Shown here: one piece after another, positions 8,654 to 17,396 of the stretch | Layout of the letters: every line of letters starts with the position of its first letter | Position numbering within the stretch: the stretch's first letter is position 1 | Assembly (NCBI GenBank): GCA_023459055.1 | Contig: JAEWVR010000011.1 | Span: 124,001 to 188,000, forward strand | Length of the DNA: 64,000 bases | Reading direction: 5' to 3' | Source: Fibrobacterota bacterium | GTDB taxonomy: Bacteria; Fibrobacterota; Chitinivibrionia; Chitinivibrionales; Chitinispirillaceae | Program-made: the position numbers and the translations under genes | The notes under the pieces: model-generated | What the model was told of the DNA's origin: nothing | The model's database searches: none | Seen by the model: only the letters and a program-made list of their open reading frames with translations

Positions 8654-9976
8654 TTACCACTCTATGGACATACCTGCTGCAGTAATACCAGCGCCAACTG
8701 TGCAGAATATAACTTTATCCTTTTTTTGTAAACCTCTTTCGACTTCAGAAAGTGCCAGTGGAATACTTGCGCTTCCGGTATTACCCATTCTATCAATATT
8801 GAGATAGAATTTTTCAAAAGGTACACCACTTTTTGCCGCAGCAGCTTTAATGATACGTCCATTAGCCTGATGAGGAACAACCCAGCGAACATCATCGGCG
8901 TGCCACTTGCTTTTCACAACAAGTTCCTTGACCATCTTCGAAAAACTCTCTGTTGCAAACCGAAACAATGCTTTTCCATCAAGACGGATATACGGGTCTG
9001 CATCACCGAAATTCTGAGGTACTTCGTATCCGGGAACCTCGCGACGTGCCATATGAAGCCCTGCAGAGTCGGCAAGAATGATTTCATTAAGTATGACATG
9101 ACCATGTTTACTACCGGAAACAACTGTCGCTCCGGCACCATCACCGAAAATAAAGTAGGTATCACGATCTTTCTTGTCAATTACTCTGGACTGAACCTCA
9201 ACCGATGTAACCAGGATGTTATCGGCAATACCTGCAAGAACCAGTCCTTTTGCAACGGTTATTCCATAAAGCCATCCGGCACAGGCAGCAGTGAGATCAA
9301 AACATGGAATACCACGAATACCCAGTTTTTTCTGAAGCACACATGCTGTTGATGGATAAACTGCATCCGGTGTTGATGTTGACACGATGATACCACCGAT
9401 ATCTGACGGTAAAAGGCCTGATTTTTCTATTGCCTGTGTTGCAGCTTTAAAAGCCATATCTGATGGTTTCTCATCCGGTTCAGACCATCTGCGTTCTTTA
9501 ATTCCGGTCACACCGAAAATGTAATCTTCAGTAATGTCACTATGTTCCTTAAGAAGTTCGCTATTTTCAACAATGCGTTTTGGCAGATAGGTTCCGATAC
9601 CAAGAATTGATACTTTTTTCCTGACCTTATCTGTCGTATGCGTGTCAACCAGCACCATATCAACTGCAGGTTCGGACTCAACCTTGGCACCGGCTGATGG
9701 GATAGCCTGTTTAATTGACAGATCAGATGTTTCGATCTCGATAACGGGTTGATCGAATGCAACGGTACTTGCATCTTTAAACAGGACTTTAATAACGGTG
9801 CCATCACAAGGTGCTTCGAATTCAAAAGTGGATTTTGCGCTTTCAATTTCAGCAAGCATCTGACCCTTTTTGAAAGATTCACCATCTTTAACAAGCCATT
9901 TTGTGATAGTTGCTTCTGTTTCAGCAGCAGCCTGCGAAGGCAGGAACAGCACTGTTCTAAATACCTCATTACTCAC
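8654..9976 (-). CDS. Lipoyl domain fused to 3-oxoacyl-ACP synthase III (KASIII/FabH)
   Basis: Residues 1-85 form a lipoyl/biotinyl domain of the 2-oxo-acid dehydrogenase E2 type, with the modified lysine expected at Lys48 in IESAKSTFEF. A linker (about 86-118, Ala/Pro/Glu-rich) leads to a complete KASIII (119-440). The catalytic triad is intact: Cys232 (TAACAGWLYG), His369 (VPHQANGRII) and Asn399 (DRMGNTGSAS). KASIII enzymes start fatty-acid synthesis by condensing an acyl starter with malonyl-ACP. The start is GTG at 9976 with GGAG six bases upstream, overlapping the end of the E1 gene by 8 bp. Inference: the lipoyl arm is acylated by the neighbouring E1 and feeds KASIII in cis, replacing an E2 acyltransferase. 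An ordinary KASIII carrying an extra domain is the alternative. Confidence 0.9.
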   Translation of the reverse strand: MSNEVFRTVLFLPSQAAAETEATITKWLVKDGESFKKGQMLAEIESAKSTFEFEAPCDGTVIKVLFKDASTVAFDQPVIEIETSDLSIKQAIPSAGAKVESEPAVDMVLVDTHTTDKVRKKVSILGIGTYLPKRIVENSELLKEHSDITEDYIFGVTGIKERRWSEPDEKPSDMAFKAATQAIEKSGLLPSDIGGIIVSTSTPDAVYPSTACVLQKKLGIRGIPCFDLTAACAGWLYGITVAKGLVLAGIADNILVTSVEVQSRVIDKKDRDTYFIFGDGAGATVVSGSKHGHVILNEIILADSAGLHMARREVPGYEVPQNFGDADPYIRLDGKALFRFATESFSKMVKELVVKSKWHADDVRWVVPHQANGRIIKAAAAKSGVPFEKFYLNIDRMGNTGSASIPLALSEVERGLQKKDKVIFCTVGAGITAAGMSIEW

Positions 9977-11993
9977 TTTTAGCTCCGATCATTGTTTCAA
10001 TCGCCACTCGAATTCTTTCCTGGCTCGGTATATAAAACGTTTCTAACTCTTTTGCAAACGGTACCGGTATGTCAGGTGCACTCACAAGTTTTGGAGCACA
10101 CGTTAATTCTCTAAAACACTCTCTTGTCACAGCGGAAATAATCTTATCCCCGATTCCGGCAGTTTCCCCGCTTTCCTGAATCACGAGCAATTTACCTGTC
10201 GTTTTAACCGATTCAAGAATCGGCCCCAGACACATCGGATTTAAAATAAATGGATTCCACAGCTGAACGGAATAATTAAATTTATTAATTACTGTCAATG
10301 CAGATTCAACCATCGCACCAAGAGCAACAACGGTCAGATCATTCCCCTGTGTATAGCACCTCGGACGTTCAATTTTTGACAGATCACCATCAAAATTGAT
10401 CGAATCCTGTTTACTCCAGTACAGTAATTTATGCTCCATGACAAGGCATGGGTTCGGGTCATGAAACGCCCCGACAATTGCCTCATAACACTCCTGAGGA
10501 GTAACCGGATAGAAAATTTTCAAACCGGGAAAACGGGTCCATAAGCCATCAAACTCACCGGAATGAAACATTCCCACAGTGATTCCACCACCACATGGTA
10601 AACGGAAGAGGATCGGTGCACCCAGTCCGGTTCTGAAATACCAGGTCCCGGCGTTCAATCCAACCTGTGTTACTGCTTCAGTAGAGAAATCTGCAAACTG
10701 GAACTCCATTACCGGTTTTACACCGGTCTGTGATGCACCAAGGCAGAAACCTGCTGTTGCAGATTCACAAACCGGCATATCAACTACACGCTTTGCGCCA
10801 TATTTCTTATATAAGCCTTTACAGGATTTAAAGGGTGACTCATACACGCCAATATCCTGCCCGACAATAACAGAATTATTATGTTCCTGCATGCAAAAAT
10901 CGAGTGCAGTGTTTATTGCAGTCAGATTTCTTGTTTTTTCAGCAACGTAAGGCTGAACCTTTTTGTGATTTACAGGAGCGAAAACATCCCAGTTCTGCTT
11001 CTGAAACGATGGTCTGGCGTACTTGAGTGCTTCGAAAATATCAGACTGAATCATCACGCAGATCTCATTTTCAAGAGACGTAACCTCGTCCTCATCGTAT
11101 CCAAGTGCCAGCAGATCTGCCCGTGCACGCTTCAAAGGTTCCCGCTCCAGCCACTCCTGTTTCTCGGCATCCAGTACATATTCAGCATTATCATATGCTG
11201 CATGCCCCTCAAGCCGTAACGTCATACACTCGATAATTCTTGGCATTGTATCTTTCGCCATTGCGTCAAGTGAATCGCAAATGGTTGAGTACACAATCCA
11301 CGGATCAGTACCGTCAATGGTAATTCCTTCGATTCCATAACCAGCCGCACGGTCTGAAAGATTTTTACAGGCGTATTGATTCTTTACAGGAGTGGAATAT
11401 GCATAACCATTATTCTCAATAAGAAACACTACCGGTGTTTTAAGAACGGCAGCAAGATTAATTGACTCATGAAAGTCACCGGTACTGCTTCCACCATCAC
11501 CGATCGTCGTCAAACCAAAAACATCTTCACCGTTGAAACGTGCACCCCAGACTCCCCCGACTGTAGGCGCCATCATATTGCCTAGATGACTGATCATGGG
11601 AAATCTGCGCTTTGATGCATCACTGAAATGAACATTTCCTTCTCTACCGTGTGTCGGACTGTTTTCGTTTGCCATATATTGGCAAAGAATAGACAGTGGA
11701 GGCATCCCGAACACAAGATGAGCTCCAAGATCTCTATGAAGTATGGACAGAATATCTTTACCTGATCTGAATGGAAGAGACATTCCAACGGTAGTCGCTT
11801 CGTTACCGGTACTGATTATAACAGTACCTTTAACATGCCCTTTTCTGAAAAGCTCACGGAATCTTGTATCCATTTCACGGGACATGAACATATACATATA
11901 CGCAACAGGAAGAAACTGTTCACGGGAAAGGCGATGTGTAAACGATGCATCAACCGTTTTTAAATCTGAGTAGCGAAGCTTGCTTTTAATCAT
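9969..11993 (-). CDS. 2-oxo-acid dehydrogenase E1, alpha and beta subunits fused (ThDP-dependent)
   Basis: Decarboxylates a 2-oxo acid and transfers the acyl group to a lipoyl arm. Residues 1-340 are E1 alpha, with the ThDP/Mg motif GDGG...N from 165 to 195 (IGDGGSSTGDFHESINLA, then ENNGYAYS). Residues 345-674 are E1 beta (MEFQFADF, RLPCGGGITVG, MFHSGEF, PVTPQECYEA). Separate subunits of branched-chain and pyruvate E1 are about 330-400 aa each, so 674 aa holds both. Substrate choice (branched 2-keto acids against pyruvate) is not certain; the adjacent KASIII and ilv/leu operon favour branched ones. No E2 acyltransferase or E3 dihydrolipoyl dehydrogenase is in the window. It is the first gene of the operon; a 244-bp gap lies upstream with no convincing promoter that I can name. 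Confidence 0.9.
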   Translation of the reverse strand: MIKSKLRYSDLKTVDASFTHRLSREQFLPVAYMYMFMSREMDTRFRELFRKGHVKGTVIISTGNEATTVGMSLPFRSGKDILSILHRDLGAHLVFGMPPLSILCQYMANENSPTHGREGNVHFSDASKRRFPMISHLGNMMAPTVGGVWGARFNGEDVFGLTTIGDGGSSTGDFHESINLAAVLKTPVVFLIENNGYAYSTPVKNQYACKNLSDRAAGYGIEGITIDGTDPWIVYSTICDSLDAMAKDTMPRIIECMTLRLEGHAAYDNAEYVLDAEKQEWLEREPLKRARADLLALGYDEDEVTSLENEICVMIQSDIFEALKYARPSFQKQNWDVFAPVNHKKVQPYVAEKTRNLTAINTALDFCMQEHNNSVIVGQDIGVYESPFKSCKGLYKKYGAKRVVDMPVCESATAGFCLGASQTGVKPVMEFQFADFSTEAVTQVGLNAGTWYFRTGLGAPILFRLPCGGGITVGMFHSGEFDGLWTRFPGLKIFYPVTPQECYEAIVGAFHDPNPCLVMEHKLLYWSKQDSINFDGDLSKIERPRCYTQGNDLTVVALGAMVESALTVINKFNYSVQLWNPFILNPMCLGPILESVKTTGKLLVIQESGETAGIGDKIISAVTRECFRELTCAPKLVSAPDIPVPFAKELETFYIPSQERIRVAIETMIGAKSE

Positions 11994-12237
11994 ATTGGTA
12001 TTAATGTAAACCCCCGAACTAAAAAACAGTATTTCTGATACCTTAACTGCTTTCAGAGAGCAAGTTTAAAAGTCTTTAAAACACAACCTTTGCAAAATAC
12101 TTTTTTTTAGGCCTGAGAGTATAAAAGATTTCGAGAAATGCAAAAAATCTACTAAAAATGTATCATCTGTTCCGAAAAGAACAAAAACAGGCAGTAATCT
12201 ATAGTAACAAATTGATTTTATTGCTGTTATTATAATT

Positions 12238-12993
12238 TCACTGTAAACCGGCGTACCTTGATGCCATTGCTTCCGGATTGATCTCAACCAGAATTGAACT
12301 GAATATCTGCTTTGCAGAAGCAATTCCGTTTTCATCGTTATATAAACGGTGATCTGTTCCTGTTGCACCACCATGCCCCTTGTACGAAAGCATAATACTT
12401 TTTGTATCTGCAAGGTCAAAATCACATGCAAAGACCAGTGATGGCTGTCCGTTATACTTTTCAGCCCCTTCAGCTTTCCATACATCATTGGCATCAAAGG
12501 AACTGTTGAACTCACACCAGATCGTTCCTTTGGTGATCGAAGAGTCAATGGTACTCTCAATTGTAAATGAGCCTTGCGGCGTTGCTGATGATACCGCGTC
12601 AGGAAGTGGTTTTGAAGGTGTCGGGTATGGAAGTGATACTGCACTTAAACGCCCCAGCCAGTAGGGAAAACTTGACGTACGATACGTTGAATCGGGGTTT
12701 TCGTTAATACCGTTCCACGCCTGTTTTGCAAAGCAACGGGTAACATAAATATTCTGTCTAAACGAATTCGAAGAATCCTCAACCCAGATTGATATTTGCG
12801 GCATAATCCTGAATTTTGCAGCCCCGAATGAAACAATCGAGCCAAATGAGGAGCCCCGTGTAAATGTTAACTTAACCGGAACACCTTTTAAATCCTTATT
12901 CGTAGCAATGGTGTCGCCATCCCTGAGTGCAGGTACTTTTGCGCATCCCGCAAACAAAATAAAGCAAAAAACAAAGGAAATTACCACGCGCAT
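12238..12993 (-). CDS. Putative lipoprotein, 251 aa, function unknown
   Basis: Begins with a lipoprotein signal peptide: hydrophobic VVISFVFCFILFAGC with lipobox LFAGC. A stretch reading ISIWVEDSSNSFRQNIYVTR resembles DUF2271-like periplasmic proteins, only weakly. No catalytic motif is visible. A TTG at 13011 would overlap ilvE; the ATG at 12993 gives a standard short positively charged n-region and is preferred. It is the last gene after ilvE and probably co-transcribed, but unrelated to amino-acid synthesis on sequence grounds. Confidence 0.7.
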   Translation of the reverse strand: MRVVISFVFCFILFAGCAKVPALRDGDTIATNKDLKGVPVKLTFTRGSSFGSIVSFGAAKFRIMPQISIWVEDSSNSFRQNIYVTRCFAKQAWNGINENPDSTYRTSSFPYWLGRLSAVSLPYPTPSKPLPDAVSSATPQGSFTIESTIDSSITKGTIWCEFNSSFDANDVWKAEGAEKYNGQPSLVFACDFDLADTKSIMLSYKGHGGATGTDHRLYNDENGIASAKQIFSSILVEINPEAMASRYAGLQ

Positions 12994-13003
12994 AATAATA
13001 TGT

Positions 13004-14023
13004 TTATCCAATTTTCATCATCCAGTTATGACGGTCCCTGATTTCTCCATACTGAATACCCTGAATTTCCTTGAAGAATTTTGTCAGTGTATCGCCGGCT
13101 TTATCCTCTTTTCCGAACGTGTAAAGTTTATCACCATGCTGTACTGAGTAAACCGGTGTAATAACAGCAGCAGTACCACATGCACCGACTTCGACGAAGT
13201 CGGTCAGTTCAGTAACAGGAATGGCCCTTTTCTCTACTTTCATGCCGAAATCCTCAGCTATTACCTGAAGACTGAGATTTGTGATCGAAGGAAGTATCGA
13301 CTGTGATGCCGGAGTTACATACCTGTTATCTTTTGTAATTCCAAGAAAATTAGACGTTCCGAATTCATCAATATACTGATGCGTTGCGGAATCAAGATAC
13401 AGGCAAATCGGGAAACCCCTTTTCTTTCCATCAAAATCACCTTTCATACCGGCAGCATAATTTCCGGCGACCTTCACATTACCGACACCATGCGGCGCAG
13501 CCCTGTCATAGAGCTCCTGAATATAAGCCTTTACAGGAAAAAAACCGTGTTTATAATAGGGCCCGACAGGCATACACAAAAGAATGAATGCATAATCCTC
13601 CGATGGATGCACACCGACATGAGGACTTGTACCAATTAGTAAAGGACGGAGATACATACTCGCGCCGGTCCCGTATGGCGGAACCCAATGACGGTTCATC
13701 TCGATTACTTTTTTTACCGCAGCATTAAATATATCAACTGGTGGCGCAACCATCATGACACGATCCGCAGTCTGCTGCATACGACGGGCGTTTTCTTCCG
13801 GACGGAAAACCGCAATTGTTCCATCAACCTGAGTAAAAGCCTTCATCCCCTCAAAACAAGCCTGACCATAATGCAGACACGTTGCTGCAACATGCATTGA
13901 AATCATAGGATCAGTACAGACTTCAACGCTTCCCCACCTGCCATCTTTATAGTCAACCCTGACAAAACAATCTGTCTGAGTATATTTAAATCCTAGATTC
14001 TGCCAATCAATTGATGGTGCCAT
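13004..14023 (-). CDS. ilvE: Branched-chain amino-acid aminotransferase
   Basis: Class IV PLP aminotransferase of 339 aa that interconverts Val, Leu and Ile with their 2-keto acids. The Schiff-base lysine is Lys184 in GNVKVAGNYA, with YGQACFEGMKAF near the start and EVGACGTAAVITPV at the cofactor-phosphate loop. The layout is that of the longer (about 340-360 aa) BCAT II-like proteins. AGGA lies seven bases before the ATG. It stands 30 bp downstream of cimA in the ilv/leu operon. It also controls the keto-acid pool available to the E1 encoded further along the strand. Confidence 0.95.
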   Translation of the reverse strand: MAPSIDWQNLGFKYTQTDCFVRVDYKDGRWGSVEVCTDPMISMHVAATCLHYGQACFEGMKAFTQVDGTIAVFRPEENARRMQQTADRVMMVAPPVDIFNAAVKKVIEMNRHWVPPYGTGASMYLRPLLIGTSPHVGVHPSEDYAFILLCMPVGPYYKHGFFPVKAYIQELYDRAAPHGVGNVKVAGNYAAGMKGDFDGKKRGFPICLYLDSATHQYIDEFGTSNFLGITKDNRYVTPASQSILPSITNLSLQVIAEDFGMKVEKRAIPVTELTDFVEVGACGTAAVITPVYSVQHGDKLYTFGKEDKAGDTLTKFFKEIQGIQYGEIRDRHNWMMKIG

Positions 14024-14053
14024 AATACATTCCTGTTTTGTTTATTTATCGAA

Positions 14054-15634
14054 TTATGATCTATTCGCCGAAAGTGCATCCTTGAGGAGCTTGTATTTCA
14101 TACTGTCAATTAACGCAAGCCATGAGGCTTCAATAACATTTGCAGATACCCCTACGGTTCCCCAGATACTGGTTCCGTCTGATGATTCAATCAGCACGCG
14201 AACTTTTGCACCAGTCCCATCGGTACCATCAAGCACACGCACCTTGAAATCATTTAACTTAACTTTTAATAAAGAAGGGTACAATTTTCCGAGTGCTTTT
14301 CTTAACGCATTGTCAAGAGCATTCACCGGCCCGTCACCCTCAGATGCAGTATGTTCAAACTGTTCATCTTTCCTTATCTTTATTGTCGCCTCAGAAAAGG
14401 CTTCACCATTTTCTCTTTTTTCCTCGATCACCCTGAAACCAAGTACCTGAAACGGATTACTGAATTGTCCGAGCATCTCACGGGCTATCAGTTCGAATGA
14501 TGCATCCGCGGCTTCAAACTGATAACCATCCGATTCCAGTTCCTTAATTTTCATGAGCAACTTTTTAACCATCGGATCTTTTTTGTCCAGCCCCGGCTGG
14601 ATAGTGTTAAGTTTTTCAAGAATTGTGCTTGATCCGGCCTGATCAGAAACAACAAACTGCCGCTGGTTACCAACAGACTCCGGAGGTACATGTTCAAACG
14701 AATGCCGTACCTTGCGAACTCCATCAGCATGTGCACCGGCTTTGTGCGAAAATGCTGCTTCACCAACATATGGCAACCGAATGTTCGGTGTAAGATTAGA
14801 AACCTCAGAAACAAACACTGATGCAGTTGTCAACATCTTAAGCTGCTGTTCGGTGACAATTTTATAACCGCGCTTGAGCTGAAGATTAGGGATAATCGTA
14901 CATAGATTCGCATTACCACACCGTTCCCCAAGTCCATTAACCGTTCCCTGAACCTGTACTGCACCTTCAAGCACCGCAAGACAGGAACTTGCCTCAGCAC
15001 AACCTGAATCATTATGCAAATGTATACCAAGCGGTGCAGTTATCGTTTCCTTTACTTTGCGAAATATCGAAAGTATTTCATCAGGAAGCATCCCGCCGTT
15101 GGTATCACAAAGAACGATGCAATCAGCACCAGCCTCCTGTGCAGCAGCAAGTGTTTTCATGGCATATTGGGGATTAGCTTTATAACCGTCAAAAAAATGC
15201 TCGGCGTCATAAACAACTTCATCCATATTTTTTTTCAAAAATGCTATTGATTCAGCAATCATGTCCGCATTTTCATTGAGAGTAGTATTGATTACCTCTT
15301 TTACATGAAGATCCCAGCTTTTGCCAAAAATCGTTGCAACAGGAGCGTTTGTACGAACAAGCATTTCAAGAAAGGGATCTGTTGCAGTTTTTGATCCCGG
15401 TCTGCGGGTTGATCCAAACGCTGCGATTTTAGCCTTTAATTTCAGTTTTTTTACCTTGATGTAAAACTCTGTATCGATCGTATTCGTCGGATTGGGCCAA
15501 CCGCCCTCAATATAATGCATCCCGAGTTCATCAAGTTTTTCGGCGATTCTCAATTTGTCATTAAGCGACAAACTCATGCCAAGTGCCTGATTACCATCAC
15601 GTAACGTTGTATCGTAAACTGCTACTTTTTTCAT
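14054..15634 (-). CDS. cimA: (R)-citramalate synthase
   Basis: Condenses pyruvate with acetyl-CoA to citramalate, starting the threonine-independent route to 2-oxobutanoate and isoleucine. The HMGL-like barrel has YDTTLRDGNQA at the start, IEGGWPNPTN in place of the IPMS IEAGFP motif (typical of the CimA group), and the metal-binding GIHLHNDSG. The C-terminal LeuA_dimer-type regulatory domain spans about 390-526. The length of 526 aa fits. No threonine dehydratase is in the window. A 7-bp inverted repeat AGCTGCA/TGCAGCT lies in the 79-bp gap upstream. Confidence 0.93.
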   Translation of the reverse strand: MKKVAVYDTTLRDGNQALGMSLSLNDKLRIAEKLDELGMHYIEGGWPNPTNTIDTEFYIKVKKLKLKAKIAAFGSTRRPGSKTATDPFLEMLVRTNAPVATIFGKSWDLHVKEVINTTLNENADMIAESIAFLKKNMDEVVYDAEHFFDGYKANPQYAMKTLAAAQEAGADCIVLCDTNGGMLPDEILSIFRKVKETITAPLGIHLHNDSGCAEASSCLAVLEGAVQVQGTVNGLGERCGNANLCTIIPNLQLKRGYKIVTEQQLKMLTTASVFVSEVSNLTPNIRLPYVGEAAFSHKAGAHADGVRKVRHSFEHVPPESVGNQRQFVVSDQAGSSTILEKLNTIQPGLDKKDPMVKKLLMKIKELESDGYQFEAADASFELIAREMLGQFSNPFQVLGFRVIEEKRENGEAFSEATIKIRKDEQFEHTASEGDGPVNALDNALRKALGKLYPSLLKVKLNDFKVRVLDGTDGTGAKVRVLIESSDGTSIWGTVGVSANVIEASWLALIDSMKYKLLKDALSANRS

Positions 15635-15713
15635 TTCTCTATCGATTCTACTCTATGCTTTACAAAATAAGTACATTTCATCATCTGCAGATCAGCTGCA
15701 TGTACGGTGCAGC

Positions 15714-17267
15714 TTAAAGAATATCTTTTTCCACAGGAAGCTTGCGTTTAAACTTCTTCATGCGGGCGATTTTATTAATGATATCCATATAAGCGAGCGC
15801 TGATGCTTCAACGATATCGGTGCTTGTACCACTTCCGGTGAAAACCCCTTCAGCTGATTTTGCAATGATTGAAACACGCCCGAGAGCCTCACGCCCTTCA
15901 GTAACTGCATCAAGATGATAATTCTCAATAGTCAGTTTGTATCCGACAATTCTGTCAATTGCCTTTGTCGCTGCATCAACGGCACCATCACCGCAAGCTG
16001 CCTCCTGAAATAATTTACCGCCGACACTGACCTTGGCTGTAGCAGTTGGAATTGTTCCCTTACCACTTGACACATTGAGATATTCGAGAACAAAAGTATC
16101 CTCAAGATCCTCTTTGCTCTTCGACTCCATGAGTGTCACGAGATCATCATCGTAAACATGACCCTTTTTATCAGCAAGTGCCTTGAACCGGTCATAAAAC
16201 ACCTGCATATCAAACTCGGTTTCATTATAGCCGAGTGCCACAAGCCGTGCTTTTACCATGTGAGAACCTGAACGTCCGGTCAGATTCATCCTGTTTTCTT
16301 TCAGACCTACTGACTGCGGAGTCATAATTTCGTATGTTTTCTTCGCCTTGAGCACACCATCCTGATGTATCCCGGATGAATGTGAAAATGCATTACTTCC
16401 GACCACTGCTTTGTTAGGCTGGACCGGCATATTGCAGATATCACGCACAAGCTTACTTGTGCGGATTATTTCCTTAGTGTCAACATCACTGGTAATTCCG
16501 AAAAGATCATTTCTCACTTTCAGCGCCATCACGATTTCTTCAAGCGCAGCATTACCGGCACGTTCACCAATGCCGTTAATGGTACACTCCACCTGACGAG
16601 CTCCATGGGCGACTGCGGTCAGTGAATTTGCTGTTGCCATACCAAGGTCATCATGGCAGTGCACGGATAGAATCGCCTTATCAATATTCGGTACCCTGTT
16701 TTTTAATGCGTCAAATATGCTTCCAAAATACTCAGGAATTGTATAGCCAACAGTATCAGGAATGTTGATAGTCGTAGCACCTGCCGCAATCGCAGATTCT
16801 ACGATCTTGCAAAGGAAATCAACACCGGTACGTCCGGCATCCTCCGCAGAGAATTCTACATTATCACAGTGTTTACGCGCGAGCTTTACATGAAACTTTA
16901 CAATATCGAGAATCTCATCTTCAGTTTTTCTGAGCTTCTTTTCAGTATGAATCGCACTTGTCCCTATAAAAGTATGAATACGCGGACGTTCTGCGAATTT
17001 AACAGCTTTTGCACATGCAAGAATATCCTTCTCCACCATTCTGGCAAGCCCGCAAATTACCGGACCCTTTATTTCTTTTGCAATGGTTGCAACAGATTCA
17101 AAATCACCCGGTGATGAAACAGGGAATCCTGCTTCAATGACATCAACCTTTAGTTTTGCCAGTTGACGTGCTATGCGGAGTTTCTGCTCGACTGAAAGAC
17201 TTGACATCAGTGCCTGCTCGCCATCACGCAGCGTCGTATCAAATATTATGACTTTATCTTTGTTCAT
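15714..17267 (-). CDS. leuA: 2-isopropylmalate synthase
   Basis: Condenses 2-oxoisovalerate with acetyl-CoA, the first committed step to leucine. Motifs: FDTTLRDGEQA, IEAGFPVSSPGDF, and the metal-ligand HCHDDLGMA (His-x-His). The C-terminal leucine-binding dimer domain is about 370-517. The full length of 517 aa matches bacterial LeuA. The leuB and leuCD genes needed for later steps are not in the window. It lies behind an intergenic hairpin that separates it from ilvC. Confidence 0.96.
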   Translation of the reverse strand: MNKDKVIIFDTTLRDGEQALMSSLSVEQKLRIARQLAKLKVDVIEAGFPVSSPGDFESVATIAKEIKGPVICGLARMVEKDILACAKAVKFAERPRIHTFIGTSAIHTEKKLRKTEDEILDIVKFHVKLARKHCDNVEFSAEDAGRTGVDFLCKIVESAIAAGATTINIPDTVGYTIPEYFGSIFDALKNRVPNIDKAILSVHCHDDLGMATANSLTAVAHGARQVECTINGIGERAGNAALEEIVMALKVRNDLFGITSDVDTKEIIRTSKLVRDICNMPVQPNKAVVGSNAFSHSSGIHQDGVLKAKKTYEIMTPQSVGLKENRMNLTGRSGSHMVKARLVALGYNETEFDMQVFYDRFKALADKKGHVYDDDLVTLMESKSKEDLEDTFVLEYLNVSSGKGTIPTATAKVSVGGKLFQEAACGDGAVDAATKAIDRIVGYKLTIENYHLDAVTEGREALGRVSIIAKSAEGVFTGSGTSTDIVEASALAYMDIINKIARMKKFKRKLPVEKDIL

Positions 17268-17291
17268 ACCACAGACTTCTTTTCATGTAAA

Positions 17292-17320
17292 GCAGCGGTT
17301 TCTTTTTAAGAAACCGCTGC
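17292..17320 (-). terminator. 13-bp perfect hairpin between ilvC and leuA
   Basis: GCAGCGGTTTCTT (17292-17304) and its exact complement (17308-17320) enclose a 3-nt loop. On the transcribed (minus) strand it is followed only by TTTACATG, so it is at best a weak terminator. It could partly uncouple leuA, cimA and ilvE from ilvBNC or mark an mRNA processing site. Confidence 0.5.
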
Positions 17321-17396
17321 GTTTATGTTGCCAATTGATATCATCAACCGGCAATAGTATCAAGTATCATTGTATCAATCAATCTGAAAAACGTAC

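Noticed and set aside
12066..12644. 192-codon minus-strand frame near the lipoprotein
   Set aside because: It overlaps the better-supported lipoprotein frame and has low-complexity His/Arg/Leu composition typical of a shadow frame.
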